The notes: generated from the sequence alone by a model not told the origin. 62,297 nt of DNA from Lachnospiraceae bacterium (GCA_017437785.1 JAFRXH010000066.1:1-62297), one strand, 5' to 3'. Positions 44,387-54,614 are shown, numbered from the stretch's first letter. A program made the numbers and translations.

Positions 44387-45630
44387 CAGCCGCGCACCTG
44401 GCCGTTTCCGCGGATCTGGTATTTATATGAGGTGAGCTCTTTAAGCCCCATGGGTCCGCGTGCATGAAGCATCTGTGTGCTGATACCTATCTCAGCACCA
44501 AAACCGAATTCAAATCCGTCCGTAAAGCGTGTGGATGCATTTACGTAAACACAGGCGCTGTCTACGCCTTTTAAGAACTTTTCGGCAGCTTCTTCATCCT
44601 CGGTGATAATAGCTTCCGAATGATGTGTTGAATATTTATTGATATGTGCGATCGCTTCTTCTACGCTCTTTACGGTCTTGACCGAGATCAGAAGATCAAG
44701 ATATTCTTTTGAATAATCCTCTTCCGAAGCAGGTACTACAAATTCAGACGAAGAAAGCGCATCCTCATCTCCTCTTATCTCTACCGATTTATCATGTAAA
44801 GCCCTGGCAATATCGGGGAATACGGTCTTTACGATATCTTCGTGTACTATAAGTGATTCCGCGGTATTGCATACGCCAAGACGCTGTGTCTTTGCATTTA
44901 TCACGATGCTTTTTGCCTTTATCGGATCGGCTGTTTTGTCGATAAAGATATGGCAGTTTCCGGCACCTGTCTCTATAACGGGGATCTTTGAATTTTCGAC
45001 TACGCTGCGGATCAGTCCTGCGCTGCCCCTGGGGATAAGCACATCAACATAATCACGCATCTGCATGAACTGCACTGTGGTCTCCCTGTCCGTACTTTCT
45101 ATAAGTGATATTGCATTTTCGTTGATCCCGCATTCTTTAAGGCCCCTGCGGATTATGCCGGTGATGGCGCTGTTGGAATTGATGGCATCACTTCCGCCCT
45201 TAAGTATTACAACATTTCCCGATTTAAAGGTCAGGGCAAAGGCGTCTGCCGTAACATTGGGTCTTGATTCGTAAATTATACCGATAACACCCAGAGGAAC
45301 ACGTACTTTCTTAAGTTTAAGACCATTGGGACGCTCCCACTCTTCCAAAACATCATTCAAAGGATCGGGTAATTCCGCTACCTGTTTAAGGCCTTCGCTC
45401 ATGGCTCTGATGCGGTCTTCATTTAAGCGCAGTCTGTCGATCATGGGTATGCTCATCCCCTTGGTCGTTGCAGTGGTTATATCCCTTGCATTTGCCAGTA
45501 TAATGGCTTCGCTTTCCGCTACCAGAAGATCTGCGATCTTATTAAGAGCTTCGTTCTTCTTATCTGTGTTTAATGCAGCGATCTCGTATTTGGCTGCCTT
45601 GGCTGCTTTGCAAATAGCCTCCAGTTCCAT
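44386..45630 (-). CDS. proA: Gamma-glutamyl phosphate reductase
   Basis: ProA reduces gamma-glutamyl phosphate with NADPH, the second proline step. The 414-aa aldehyde-dehydrogenase-like fold has PLGVIGIIYESRPNVTADAF near 110, LKGGSDA near 138 and the catalytic Cys in QRLGVCNTAES near 255. The kinase partner proB lies three genes upstream, with a DUF896 gene and a folate gene between them, so the two proline genes are in one transcription unit but not adjacent. Confidence 0.96.
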   Translation of the reverse strand: MELEAICKAAKAAKYEIAALNTDKKNEALNKIADLLVAESEAIILANARDITTATTKGMSIPMIDRLRLNEDRIRAMSEGLKQVAELPDPLNDVLEEWERPNGLKLKKVRVPLGVIGIIYESRPNVTADAFALTFKSGNVVILKGGSDAINSNSAITGIIRRGLKECGINENAISLIESTDRETTVQFMQMRDYVDVLIPRGSAGLIRSVVENSKIPVIETGAGNCHIFIDKTADPIKAKSIVINAKTQRLGVCNTAESLIVHEDIVKTVFPDIARALHDKSVEIRGDEDALSSSEFVVPASEEDYSKEYLDLLISVKTVKSVEEAIAHINKYSTHHSEAIITEDEEAAEKFLKGVDSACVYVNASTRFTDGFEFGFGAEIGISTQMLHARGPMGLKELTSYKYQIRGNGQVRG

Positions 45631-45674
45631 AGCTGTATATCCTCCGAATATCTTAATCCCATAAGGGGTTTATA

Positions 45675-46259
45675 TCATTTACTTTTATTTGACCAGAACA
45701 GCTGCTCGGATTCACTTACCAATCCGTCCATCCTCACATCATAATAATCATGCGGGATACGCTCTAATATCTGCAGGTCATAAGCAACCCCGATCTTAAA
45801 CACACTTGGGTATTTGGCCAGAAAACGGTCATAAAAGCCCCTGCCATAACCTAAGCGGTAACCTTCGCGTGAAAAAACCGTACCCGGTATCACAGCAACG
45901 GCGGCAAATATCCAGTCGCCTCCGGTACGCTTAAGCATGAACGGCTCCTGAATACCTTTAAAGCCCACCTGCATGTCACTCAGATCCTCCACGCGGAAGA
46001 ATTCAAGATCGTTGCCGATCACCTTAGGAAAGAAAACACGCTTATGCATACGCTTGGCAGTATAAAAGATCTGATCGGTCTTTACTTCCGAACCGAAATC
46101 TGAATAAAGCAGTATGTCTTCTGCCTGGGCTACCATCTCTATGTTAAAAAGACGGCGTGTGATAGCCTCGGACTTTTCAACCCGTTCTCTTTCGATCAGA
46201 TGATCCCTTTTGCGGATCATGTCACGTCTTAATGTCTGCTTACTGATCTCTATTGCCAT
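45675..46259 (-). CDS. 5-formyltetrahydrofolate cyclo-ligase
   Basis: The enzyme turns 5-formyl-THF into 5,10-methenyl-THF with ATP. The N-terminal LRRDMIRKRD, central FFPKV and GFKGIQEP, and signature VIPGTVFSREGYRLGYGRGFYDRFL near 125 identify the family; 194 aa is typical. It overlaps the DUF896 gene by 20 bases, whose end provides GGGGGA as ribosome-binding site. Confidence 0.92.
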   Translation of the reverse strand: MAIEISKQTLRRDMIRKRDHLIERERVEKSEAITRRLFNIEMVAQAEDILLYSDFGSEVKTDQIFYTAKRMHKRVFFPKVIGNDLEFFRVEDLSDMQVGFKGIQEPFMLKRTGGDWIFAAVAVIPGTVFSREGYRLGYGRGFYDRFLAKYPSVFKIGVAYDLQILERIPHDYYDVRMDGLVSESEQLFWSNKSK

Positions 46260-46461
46260 ATTTTTCCCCCAGATTAGTTATACTTCCGTCTTTTTCCACT
46301 ATGTCAATATTATTAAGCTGTGACCTTAAGCTACCCCTGATGGCATCAATGTATTCTTTTCTTAATATCGTCTGTTCAAGTTTCTCTGTAGGAGAAAGTG
46401 CTCTCTCCTGTGAAAGGTGATAAAGCTCATTTATGCGTGCTATACGCTCTTTCATATCCAT
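46240..46461 (-). CDS. DUF896 (YnzC-like) small protein
   Basis: The 73-aa protein reads ERIARINELYHLSQERALSPTEKLEQ at the start, the recognisable DUF896 pattern, then LRKEYIDAIRGSLRSQL. Bacillus members include the SOS-linked YneB neighbour YnzC, of unknown function. It lies 5 bases after proB, and the ATG at 46461 has GAGG 10 bases upstream. There is no sign of export. Confidence 0.85.
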   Translation of the reverse strand: MDMKERIARINELYHLSQERALSPTEKLEQTILRKEYIDAIRGSLRSQLNNIDIVEKDGSITNLGEKYGNRDQ

Positions 46462-46466
46462 AAGCT

Positions 46467-47312
46467 TTAATCCTCAACCACGTCTTTGAGATAAAAATTC
46501 TCATCTTTGTGCGCCAAAAACAGCGTACCTACATCCCTCCCGTCCATGATGCGATGCAGTACACGCACGTCTTTTGCGTTAGTTATTATCATATCCGCAC
46601 CGGCGCTGGTGGCAATCTTAGCGGCGCTTAACTTGCTTTTCATGCCGCCTGTGCCTACATCGGAGCCTGTGCTTTCTTTTCCCATGTTCATTATATCATC
46701 CGTGAGCCTGGGCACAATAGGTAAAAAACGTGCATCCGGATTTTTTCTGGGGTCGTCCGAATAAAGCCCGTCTATGTCCGAAAGCAGTATCAGCAGATCC
46801 GCATCTACCAATGCCGCCACGATAGCCGAAAGCGTATCGTTATCGCCAAACTCTATCTCATATGTGGATATGGTGTCGTTTTCATTAACGATAGGGATCA
46901 CACCCAGCTTAAGCAATTCTATAAAAGTATTGTGCGCGTTAAAACGGTTAAGATCGGCTGCGATCGTGTCTTTTGTAAGCAATACCTGTGCGGCCACCTG
47001 ACCGTACTGTGAAAAAAGCCTTTCATAAACCATCATAAGCCTGGCCTGGCCGATAGCTGCGCACGCCTGCTTTATCGCTACTTCATTTTCATCGTCGGCG
47101 GGTATATGTACCGTCTTTTTACCGGCGGCTATCGCACCGCTCGATACCAGTATAACATCTTTTCCCTGGTTGCGGATATTACATAGCTCCCTGACCAGCG
47201 TTTCCATTTTGATATAATCAAAATCCCCTGTTTCGGGATGTCTTAATGATGAGGATCCTATTTTAACGACTATCCTTTGCTTGCCTTTTATCAGTTCCCT
47301 GTACTGGTCCAT
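46467..47312 (-). CDS. proB: Glutamate 5-kinase, short form without PUA domain
   Basis: ProB phosphorylates the side-chain carboxylate of glutamate. The amino-acid kinase domain is complete, with VVKIGSSSLRHPETG, LVSSGAIAAGKK, FNAHNTF, PIVNENDTIS and GTGGMKSKLSAA near 205. At 281 aa it lacks the C-terminal PUA domain that many bacterial ProBs have, which is seen in other Firmicutes too. Confidence 0.95.
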   Translation of the reverse strand: MDQYRELIKGKQRIVVKIGSSSLRHPETGDFDYIKMETLVRELCNIRNQGKDVILVSSGAIAAGKKTVHIPADDENEVAIKQACAAIGQARLMMVYERLFSQYGQVAAQVLLTKDTIAADLNRFNAHNTFIELLKLGVIPIVNENDTISTYEIEFGDNDTLSAIVAALVDADLLILLSDIDGLYSDDPRKNPDARFLPIVPRLTDDIMNMGKESTGSDVGTGGMKSKLSAAKIATSAGADMIITNAKDVRVLHRIMDGRDVGTLFLAHKDENFYLKDVVED

Positions 47313-47334
47313 CTTAATACTTACCGTTCCTGTC

Positions 47335-48963
47335 TTAGATTCGCTGCATATATTTTATCACTTTTTCGGCGGTACGTATACCGTCGGCTGCCGCGGATGT
47401 TATGCCTCCGGCATATCCCGCTCCTTCCCCGCAGGGGAATACAGCTCCTATATTACTCTGTCCGCTGTCATTTCGCAATATCTTTACGGGTGACGATGTG
47501 CGGCTTTCCACTCCGGCGAGCAGCGCATCGGGGCAGTCAAAGCCCGCGATGTATTTTCCGAAATGGCCAATCCCCTCTATTATATCATTTTCTAAAGATA
47601 AGGGAAGTATCCCGTTCAAACTTGCATATTTATATGCTCCTTTTATGGCCGGATCGATGCCTTTATGCGAGATATCGCCTGTCCGGGCGCTATAATCCCT
47701 GAAGCTCTGGACGGGGATAAGGCCGCCGGCAGCATTATATGCGGCTTCTTCTATCTTTTTCTGAAACTCCATTCCGTCAAAAAGCCCCTGCCCGAATTCA
47801 TCGGCGCCTACGCCCACTACTATGGCCGAATTGGCGTTTATGCCGCTTCTGCCGTGATAGCTCATCCCGTTGACCACCATTCTTTTTTCTTCGCTCGAAG
47901 CATTGACCACATAACCGCCGGGGCACATACAGAAAGAGAAAACTCCCCTGCCTGAGGCAGCTTTCATGGTCAGCTTATATGCAGCTGCAGGAAGTCTGTA
48001 TGCTTCATAGCCCTTTCCGTACTGCGAAGTATTGATCATTTCCTGGCTGTGCTGTATACGCAGACCTACCGCAAAGCTTTTGCTTTCCATAGAAAAACCG
48101 CATTCATGCAGCATCTTAAACGAATCCCTGGCACTGTGACCGGTACAGAGTACTATGCAGCCGCATTTCTGTTCATAGATCTTACCGTTATGGAAAAGCT
48201 CACAGGCTACTGCACGCCCCTTGTTATCGATAACCGGCTTTTCAAAACGTGTCTCAAAGCAAAATTCCGCACCCATGCGTTCTAAGCTGTAACGCATATT
48301 CACGATAACATCTTTTAATATATCCGTGCCTATATGCGGATGTGCATCATAGAGTATCGAAGGATCGGCACCGAACTCTGCAAATACTTTCATTATTTCG
48401 TGATAAATGCCGTCTCTGTCGTTATTTCCCGTATAAAGCTTACCGTCGGAAAAGGTCCCGGCACCGCCTTCGCCAAAGGCCACATTGGATTCCGGATTTA
48501 GTCTGCCCGTTTCCCAGAATTCGTTTACGCTCCTGTCACGCTTTACCACGCTTTCGCCACGCTCTATTATGATGGGATTTAAGCCGGCGCGTGATAATAT
48601 ATATGCACAGAACAGGCCGGCCGGTCCGCAGCCTACTATCAGCGGCCTTTGCGCATCGTTAAGAGCCCGCAGCATCACATTTGGGAGTGCATATTCCGTA
48701 GGCTTATAAAGCTTAAGCGCAGTGTTTCTCTTTAACTGCCTTGTGGCCAGCTCCAGCCCCTTTTTTACTCCGTTCAGTTCAAAAGCTATGCTGTAGACAT
48801 ATTTGATATCGTTCTTTTTCCTGGCGTCCAGGGAACGTTTTAATATATACAGGCCGGCGATATTTGCCGGATTTATGCCCATAGAGGAAGCGGCTTTTTC
48901 GCTAAGCTCTTTTATCTCATCCTTTATGGGTGGCTTTAATCGTATATCGTCAAGCTTAAACAT
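47335..48963 (-). CDS. FAD-dependent dehydrogenase, COG2509-like
   Basis: The 542-aa protein has an N-terminal alpha/beta domain (about 1-90) in which a RSLDARKKNDIKYVYSIAF motif is typical of the group, then the dinucleotide fold VGCGPAGLFCAYILSRAG near 112 and the FGEGGAGTFSDGKL motif near 168. GLRIQHSQEMIN and the C-terminal CGEGAGYAGGITSAAADG close the FAD site. The substrate is unknown. It overlaps the next flavoprotein by one base (TGATG), so the two flavoproteins may work together. Confidence 0.88.
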   Translation of the reverse strand: MFKLDDIRLKPPIKDEIKELSEKAASSMGINPANIAGLYILKRSLDARKKNDIKYVYSIAFELNGVKKGLELATRQLKRNTALKLYKPTEYALPNVMLRALNDAQRPLIVGCGPAGLFCAYILSRAGLNPIIIERGESVVKRDRSVNEFWETGRLNPESNVAFGEGGAGTFSDGKLYTGNNDRDGIYHEIMKVFAEFGADPSILYDAHPHIGTDILKDVIVNMRYSLERMGAEFCFETRFEKPVIDNKGRAVACELFHNGKIYEQKCGCIVLCTGHSARDSFKMLHECGFSMESKSFAVGLRIQHSQEMINTSQYGKGYEAYRLPAAAYKLTMKAASGRGVFSFCMCPGGYVVNASSEEKRMVVNGMSYHGRSGINANSAIVVGVGADEFGQGLFDGMEFQKKIEEAAYNAAGGLIPVQSFRDYSARTGDISHKGIDPAIKGAYKYASLNGILPLSLENDIIEGIGHFGKYIAGFDCPDALLAGVESRTSSPVKILRNDSGQSNIGAVFPCGEGAGYAGGITSAAADGIRTAEKVIKYMQRI

Positions 48964-50171
48964 CAGCTGCCTGCTCCTTTATTTATTATGGCATTGGATA
49001 CGGTATATGCGCTGCACAGTGCAAAATGCAGATTATATCCGCCGCATGCTCCGTTTACATCAAGTATCTCGCCGGTGGCATAAACATTTTTATAAAGCAG
49101 AGACTGCAGATCATCATCTACTTCGCTTAAAGGGATGCCGCCGCACATAAGCTGGGCTTCACGGAAGCTTCCCCTGCCGGCCGGTTTAAAACTGCAGTGT
49201 CTTAAGGTCTCATATAATCTTTGCATGCTGCTTCTCCTGACGGTATCGGAAGGACGCATGCCGGCACGTTTTATCAGGTATTGCGCCAGCTTCTTGTTAA
49301 GCCATCCCGCAAAAAAATCCTCAAGACTCCTGTCCGGATATGATGCTGCGCGTGCTTTGTACTTTGGCAGCGCATCATTCATAAAACACAGAAAATCCGC
49401 TTCCAAACTGCATCCGGACAGATCATGAGCGTATCTCGAAAGCTGGAATACGGGTATGCCGGATAGCGCATCCTTATTTATCTGCAGTTCTCCTCTTTCG
49501 CTAAAGCTTCCTTTGGCTGTATTTAAAGTAAGCGCTGCATCACATCTGACTCCGGCCACGGATCTTAAGTCCTCTTCACATCGCAGATATGTCAGTGCGG
49601 GATAGGTATCGGATATGTGGTGCCCCATATCTTTTATCAGCCTGATCCCGTTTTCCTTTTCTTCGGAATATACGCCTGCTTTCCCCCCGCAGGCTATTAT
49701 TACTGCAGCTGCGCCTTTATCCGCCCAAACACTCTTATCTTCGAATTCAATGCTCAGGTCTTTATGCAAAGCCACAGCTTTTGCACCGGTAACGATCTTT
49801 ACGTTTGCTTCGCTCAAAGCAAAACGCAGCGCATCTATCACCGAAGAGGCCTGCCGGCTCACCGGATAAAGCCCGCCGCGTATATCAGTTACGCAAAGCC
49901 CTATGCTATCATAAAAAGCATCACGTTCTTTTAAACTCAAGTTGTTCAGTATGCGTGCAAGTTTTTTATCATCGGAACTTACATACCATGATGCGTCGAT
50001 ATCCTGATTGGAGATATTGCATCTGCCGTTACCTGTCAGGAGTATCTTTTTTCCTATGCGTTCCTGTCTTTCGTAAATCGTCACATTATATCCGGCGCGC
50101 GAAAGCAGTATAGCGGCGCAAATGCCGCTCATGCCGCCTCCTATTACCGATACTTTAGAGTTTCCGCTCAT
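48963..50171 (-). CDS. HI0933/YhiN-family flavoprotein
   Basis: The 402-aa protein starts with the FAD motif VSVIGGGMSGICAAILLSRAG, then the family signature KKILLTGNGRCNISN near 42, and the C-terminal ATGEILDVNGACGGYNLHFALCSA near 365. The family is annotated variously as BaiN or aminoacetone oxidase-like; function here is not known. A slightly longer overlap couples it to the flippase upstream (4 bases). Confidence 0.9.
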   Translation of the reverse strand: MSGNSKVSVIGGGMSGICAAILLSRAGYNVTIYERQERIGKKILLTGNGRCNISNQDIDASWYVSSDDKKLARILNNLSLKERDAFYDSIGLCVTDIRGGLYPVSRQASSVIDALRFALSEANVKIVTGAKAVALHKDLSIEFEDKSVWADKGAAAVIIACGGKAGVYSEEKENGIRLIKDMGHHISDTYPALTYLRCEEDLRSVAGVRCDAALTLNTAKGSFSERGELQINKDALSGIPVFQLSRYAHDLSGCSLEADFLCFMNDALPKYKARAASYPDRSLEDFFAGWLNKKLAQYLIKRAGMRPSDTVRRSSMQRLYETLRHCSFKPAGRGSFREAQLMCGGIPLSEVDDDLQSLLYKNVYATGEILDVNGACGGYNLHFALCSAYTVSNAIINKGAGS

Positions 50172-51829
50172 TCTTCCTCACCCAGTAAATGCAGTTTCCT
50201 GCCCAGTTTGCCGATGAACCTGCCAAGAGGTATACGTCTTAATGAGTATACACTGATAAGACCGCTTTTGCATATAGCGAAAAACCAGCCGCAGGTATAT
50301 AAGATAAAGCAGATAATGACATTTAACAAAGCCGGCATAAAAAGTGAAAATAGCAGCCCCAGAAGGAATACTGCCACACCCGGAGCCAGCGAACATAAAG
50401 CCGGCAGGATAAGCACTCTCAAAAAATCAAGGCTGTAATGCACATACTGAATAAGGTGCACGTAATTAAGCACCGTAATGATCAGGTAAAACAGTACTGC
50501 GGATACTATCAACGAATAAATACCAATAGAAGCTATACTAACTCCCGGCATGAACTGCATGAGCGCTACCGAGGGGATAAGTGCTATCACGCAATGGAGC
50601 ATCAGTCTTCTGCGGCATCTTAAAATGATCAGCTGCATGGAGGTGTTAAGCGCGACTGCGCAGAAAAAAAGCGGTATTGCCCCGAAATATACCAGCCTGA
50701 CCGCCAGTGCCGAGTCGACGCCGAATAATCCCTTCGGGATATTAAAACCTGAAGCCAGATAGAATATCACAAAGAAAAAGCATATGATCATTGCTTCGCC
50801 CGAAAGGTTCATGCAGCGTATACGCAGTTCACCCCGGTCTTCTCTTTTGATGCTGTTTCCGGTCAATCTAAGACTGTTATATAAAAGCAGGAATATGAGC
50901 CCCAATGGCATAAGGTAAAGCATCCCCGTGATACCGGAATACATTCCCCATATATACGGCTGCAAAAGTTCCTTTCCGTTCCTGTATGTCCTTCCGAACA
51001 TAAGAAGGGAGGCGTAATGAAAGCTTAAAAAACATACTGCTGCTCCCGATAAGGGAAATGAAAAGGAATAGAACTGGCCGGTGGGGCTTTCGTGCTTGCG
51101 GTTATTGTCCTTTGCACGTTTTACCCTGCGGTCGGGATGCCCTCCCAGCAAAAGGATAAAAAGTATTATAACGCAAAGCGCGGATACGATGAGCAGGATC
51201 CTAAGGCTTCCTATCGCATCATAGATATAGGCCACTTCCTCATTGCGCAGAAGCTTTGATACCAGAAGGCCGGAAGAACTGTCACGCCCCGCAAATATGA
51301 CCATCAGCACAAATAACAGGGCCTGCCTGAACAAAAGCGCATACGCACTGTGATGACCTCTGTAATAGCCGTCGGAATAACCGCGGAGTACCATTATGAA
51401 AGCATCTGCCGCAAACAAAGGCATACCCCATAAAAGCGTGGTATATCCGGCTTTTCCGAAAAGGAAATTCTCGGAAAACTTAAGAGCCAGCAGCCCCCAG
51501 ATGATCATGATCAGCAGTACATATACGGCGACATGGATAAATGCTGATGTGAAGATACGCTTTGCATTTTTTAAAAAGCCTATCTGCGCTCTCTTTAATA
51601 TCAGGTCATGGAGAGCTTCGGATGCACCAAGCGGCAGAAGGATCAGGAAAAACACAACAACGTCAATGGACGTAAAAAAATATGCGGCTCCCTGCGGTCT
51701 TATACGGCTTACCATGATGATCCCGGATAAGCAGGATAAAAGCAGCGATAAAAACAGGGCTATCTTTATACGTTCATCAGGACGTATCCTTTTAAGGAGC
51801 TTTCTTCCTTTTGCCTTAACGGCGCTCAT
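50168..51829 (-). CDS. MATE/MOP-superfamily flippase-like membrane protein
   Basis: About 12-14 membrane helices over 553 aa. The pattern resembles MurJ/SpoVB/Wzx-type lipid flippases: a basic N-terminus, paired helices, and RGYSDGYYRGHHSAYALLFRQ near 140, similar to the SpoVB-group motif. No sugar genes surround it. It may move a lipid-linked precursor such as lipid II, but that is inference. The start at 51829 has AAGGAGG 7 bases upstream and overlaps ybeY by 14 bases; the frame extension to 51910 is rejected. Confidence 0.78.
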   Translation of the reverse strand: MSAVKAKGRKLLKRIRPDERIKIALFLSLLLSCLSGIIMVSRIRPQGAAYFFTSIDVVVFFLILLPLGASEALHDLILKRAQIGFLKNAKRIFTSAFIHVAVYVLLIMIIWGLLALKFSENFLFGKAGYTTLLWGMPLFAADAFIMVLRGYSDGYYRGHHSAYALLFRQALLFVLMVIFAGRDSSSGLLVSKLLRNEEVAYIYDAIGSLRILLIVSALCVIILFILLLGGHPDRRVKRAKDNNRKHESPTGQFYSFSFPLSGAAVCFLSFHYASLLMFGRTYRNGKELLQPYIWGMYSGITGMLYLMPLGLIFLLLYNSLRLTGNSIKREDRGELRIRCMNLSGEAMIICFFFVIFYLASGFNIPKGLFGVDSALAVRLVYFGAIPLFFCAVALNTSMQLIILRCRRRLMLHCVIALIPSVALMQFMPGVSIASIGIYSLIVSAVLFYLIITVLNYVHLIQYVHYSLDFLRVLILPALCSLAPGVAVFLLGLLFSLFMPALLNVIICFILYTCGWFFAICKSGLISVYSLRRIPLGRFIGKLGRKLHLLGEEE

Positions 51830-52322
51830 AGCCTGCCTCCTTAAGTATCTCTTCCTGCAGCTGTTCCATCTTAAGACGGTCCTCATCCTCAATATGGTCA
51901 AAGCCCGCAAGATGAAGCAGCGAATGCGCCGTTAAAAAGGCAGCTTCGCGCTCCCTGCTGTGACCGTATTCTTCAGCCTGGGAAATTATCTTAGATGCAC
52001 AGAGCATGATCTCGCCATAGATGAGCTCCCCTGTTTCGGGATCCGTAACATCGGCCTCATTACCCTCTATGAGTGTAAAGTCGTTGATATGCTCCGGGTC
52101 AAAGGGCAGATTGGGAAAAGATAAAACATCTGTCACCTTATCGATACCGCGCGTATCACGGTTAGCTTCGCGTATGGTCTCATCATCCACCACGTAAAGC
52201 GATATCTGCACATCCTTCGGCGCGGGAAAATGCTTAAAAAACACATCGGCAACGTCCGCTGCGATACGTCTGATATCTATATCCGTTTCTGTTTCATATT
52301 CTGTATAAAGTGTAAGGTTCAT
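51816..52322 (-). CDS. ybeY: Endoribonuclease YbeY
   Basis: YbeY is a zinc RNase acting in 16S rRNA 3' end maturation and quality control. The metal motif HSLLHLAGFDH (His at 1, 5 and 11) near residue 138 and the VTDVLSFP motif near 65 are intact. The 168-aa length is usual. It overlaps phoH by 4 bases, the standard pairing. Confidence 0.96.
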   Translation of the reverse strand: MNLTLYTEYETETDIDIRRIAADVADVFFKHFPAPKDVQISLYVVDDETIREANRDTRGIDKVTDVLSFPNLPFDPEHINDFTLIEGNEADVTDPETGELIYGEIMLCASKIISQAEEYGHSREREAAFLTAHSLLHLAGFDHIEDEDRLKMEQLQEEILKEAGYERR

Positions 52323-53293
52323 CGTTTCTTCCTGTTTTCGTAGTTTTCGTATGCCTGTACTATCTTCATTACCAGAGGATGTCTTACAACATCCTTGCTT
52401 GAAAGTTCACAGAATGATATGCCCTCAACGCGTCTGAGTACCCTTACGGCTTCTTCCAGTCCCGAAAGCGTATGAGGCGACAGATCCTTCTGGGTCAGAT
52501 CGCCGGTGATGACTGCTTTGGAGCCGAAACCTATACGTGTTAGGAACATCTTCATCTGGGCAGGCGTGGTATTCTGGGCTTCGTCAAGTATGATAAAAGA
52601 ATTATCGAGCGTGCGGCCGCGCATATATGCTAAGGGAGCCACTTCGATAAGTCCTTTTTCCATGTTCTTCTGGAAGCTTTCGCCGCCCATGATCTGATAG
52701 AGCGCGTCATACAAAGGACGCAGATACGGATCAACCTTGCTCTGCAGATCACCGGGCAGAAATCCGAGTTTTTCGCCCGCTTCTATGGCCGGACGCGTAA
52801 GGATTATACGCCCTACTTCCTCGTTTTTAAATGCGGTGATAGCCATGGCCATTGCCAGATAAGTCTTTCCGGTACCGGCAGGTCCGGTGCCGAAGACTAT
52901 CATATTATCCCTTATGGCATCAACATACTGCTTCTGTCCGGTAGTCTTGGGTTTGACCGGCTTTCCGTTTATAGTACGGCATATCGTGTCGGAATCAAGC
53001 TTTAAAAGCTCGCCTTCTTTGTCTTCCATTGCCAGCTTAAGACCATACTCTACCTTATGAGCCTCAAGTGAGCTTTCGTTCTTTGCGATCTGTTCAAGGT
53101 CACGCAGCAGTCTTATAGCACGTCCTACGTTTTTTTCGCTGCCTATGATCTGGATAGCCCCGTCTCTGTCGGTAACGTCTACCGCCAGCTCTTCTTCCAG
53201 CTGTTTTATGTATCTGTCGTTGGTCCCGAAAAGCATGCGTGTGCTTTCGGGAGACAGTTCAATGCTCTTTTTGACTCTTAATGCTTCTTCCAA
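52319..53293 (-). CDS. PhoH-family ATPase (YbeZ-like)
   Basis: The 324-aa protein has an N-terminal KH-like region (about 20-75) and an ATPase domain with Walker A GPAGTGKTYLA near 138, FLPGDLQSKVDPYLRPLYD near 178 and Walker B FIILDEAQNTTPAQMK near 232. This is the PhoH/YbeZ group that acts with YbeY in RNA metabolism. It begins 3 bases after the upstream phosphorylase stop. Confidence 0.93.
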   Translation of the reverse strand: MEEALRVKKSIELSPESTRMLFGTNDRYIKQLEEELAVDVTDRDGAIQIIGSEKNVGRAIRLLRDLEQIAKNESSLEAHKVEYGLKLAMEDKEGELLKLDSDTICRTINGKPVKPKTTGQKQYVDAIRDNMIVFGTGPAGTGKTYLAMAMAITAFKNEEVGRIILTRPAIEAGEKLGFLPGDLQSKVDPYLRPLYDALYQIMGGESFQKNMEKGLIEVAPLAYMRGRTLDNSFIILDEAQNTTPAQMKMFLTRIGFGSKAVITGDLTQKDLSPHTLSGLEEAVRVLRRVEGISFCELSSKDVVRHPLVMKIVQAYENYENRKKR

Positions 53294-53296
53294 TTA

Positions 53297-54601
53297 TCAA
53301 TCCACCTCGCCAAGTATTAATGTGCCGTGGCTTACTTTTTCGCTTCCGGTATGATATGCAGCCTTAAGCCTGCTTAGTGCGGCATCGGCTTTTTCCCTGT
53401 CGTTATAATATAATACGGCCAGGGTATCGCCGGAGCAAACTTTATCGCCCACTTTTTTATACAGATATATCCCTACGGAAGGGTCGATCGTATCTGTCTT
53501 TTTTTCGCGTCCGCCGCCTAATATCAGCGAACACATTCCTACTTCATCACAATCGATATGTGATACATAGCCATCGCTTTGTGCTTTAAGTTCCAATACA
53601 TTATCTGCCAGCTTAAGTATTGAGGTATCATCAACACATGATGCATCACCGCCCTGTGCAATGATAAAGCGTTTCAGCTGCTCAAGGGCGCTTCCGTCTG
53701 CAATGGCTTTTTTTAACATATCTTCCGCTTCGGACAGATCTTTAGCCTTACCTGCGCAGACTACCATACGGCTGCCAAGGGCCAGTACAAGCTGTGTAAA
53801 ATCGTCGGGACCTTTTCCCTTAAGCGTGTCTATAGCCTCCCTTACTTCTATGGCATTTCCCACAGCCCTTCCCAAAGGCTCATCCATATTGGTGATTACG
53901 GCTTTGCATTGCTTCCCGGCATGTTTTCCGATACGTACCATTGTATCAGCCAGGGCTTTTGCGTCTTCGGGATTTTTCATGAACGCACCACTGCCGCTCT
54001 TTACATCTAAAACTATGGCATCTGCACCGGCAGCCAGCTTCTTGCTCATTATGGATGATGCTATGAGCGATAACTGATCCACGGTAGCCGTGACATCACG
54101 CAGGGCGTACAGTTTTTTGTCTGCGGGAGCCAGATCGGCAGTCTGTCCCATGATAGCCATGCCTATATCATTGACCTGTGAGATAAAAGCATCCATACTC
54201 ATCTCGGTCTTAAAACCGGGGATGCTCTCAAGCTTGTCTATAGTCCCGCCGGTATGACCAAGGCCGCGGCCGCTCATCTTAGCCAGCTTTACACCGACCG
54301 AAGAAACCAGCGGAAGCAGAGCTATACTCGTCTTATCGCCAACGCCGCCGGTTGAATGCTTGTCAACTTTGATGCCGTCTATGTTAGACAGATCGACTTT
54401 ATCGCCGCTGTCGCGCATCGAAAGGGTCAGATCGCCTGTTTCGCGCTCGTTCATGCCGTTAAAGCATATAGCCATTGTCATGGCGCTCATCTGATAATCA
54501 GGGATATCCCCGCGGGTATAACTCTGTATCATAAAGTCGATCTCTTCTTTTGTGAGTTCGCCGCCCTGTTTCTTTTTAACGATCAGATCATACATCCTCA
54601 T
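53297..54601 (-). CDS. Pyrimidine-nucleoside phosphorylase
   Basis: The enzyme splits thymidine, deoxyuridine and uridine into base and (deoxy)ribose-1-phosphate. The signature SGRGLGHTGGTIDKLESIPGF near 115 and KVDKHSTGGVGDKTS near 80 identify the thymidine/pyrimidine phosphorylase family; 434 aa and the Firmicutes origin favour the pyrimidine-nucleoside (Pdp) type. The start at 54601 has AAGGAGG 8-9 bases upstream. The frame extension to 54733 would run over the divergent gene. It is the first gene of the long minus-strand run. Confidence 0.92.
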   Translation of the reverse strand: MRMYDLIVKKKQGGELTKEEIDFMIQSYTRGDIPDYQMSAMTMAICFNGMNERETGDLTLSMRDSGDKVDLSNIDGIKVDKHSTGGVGDKTSIALLPLVSSVGVKLAKMSGRGLGHTGGTIDKLESIPGFKTEMSMDAFISQVNDIGMAIMGQTADLAPADKKLYALRDVTATVDQLSLIASSIMSKKLAAGADAIVLDVKSGSGAFMKNPEDAKALADTMVRIGKHAGKQCKAVITNMDEPLGRAVGNAIEVREAIDTLKGKGPDDFTQLVLALGSRMVVCAGKAKDLSEAEDMLKKAIADGSALEQLKRFIIAQGGDASCVDDTSILKLADNVLELKAQSDGYVSHIDCDEVGMCSLILGGGREKKTDTIDPSVGIYLYKKVGDKVCSGDTLAVLYYNDREKADAALSRLKAAYHTGSEKVSHGTLILGEVD

Positions 54602-54614
54602 ATGCGTGCCCTCC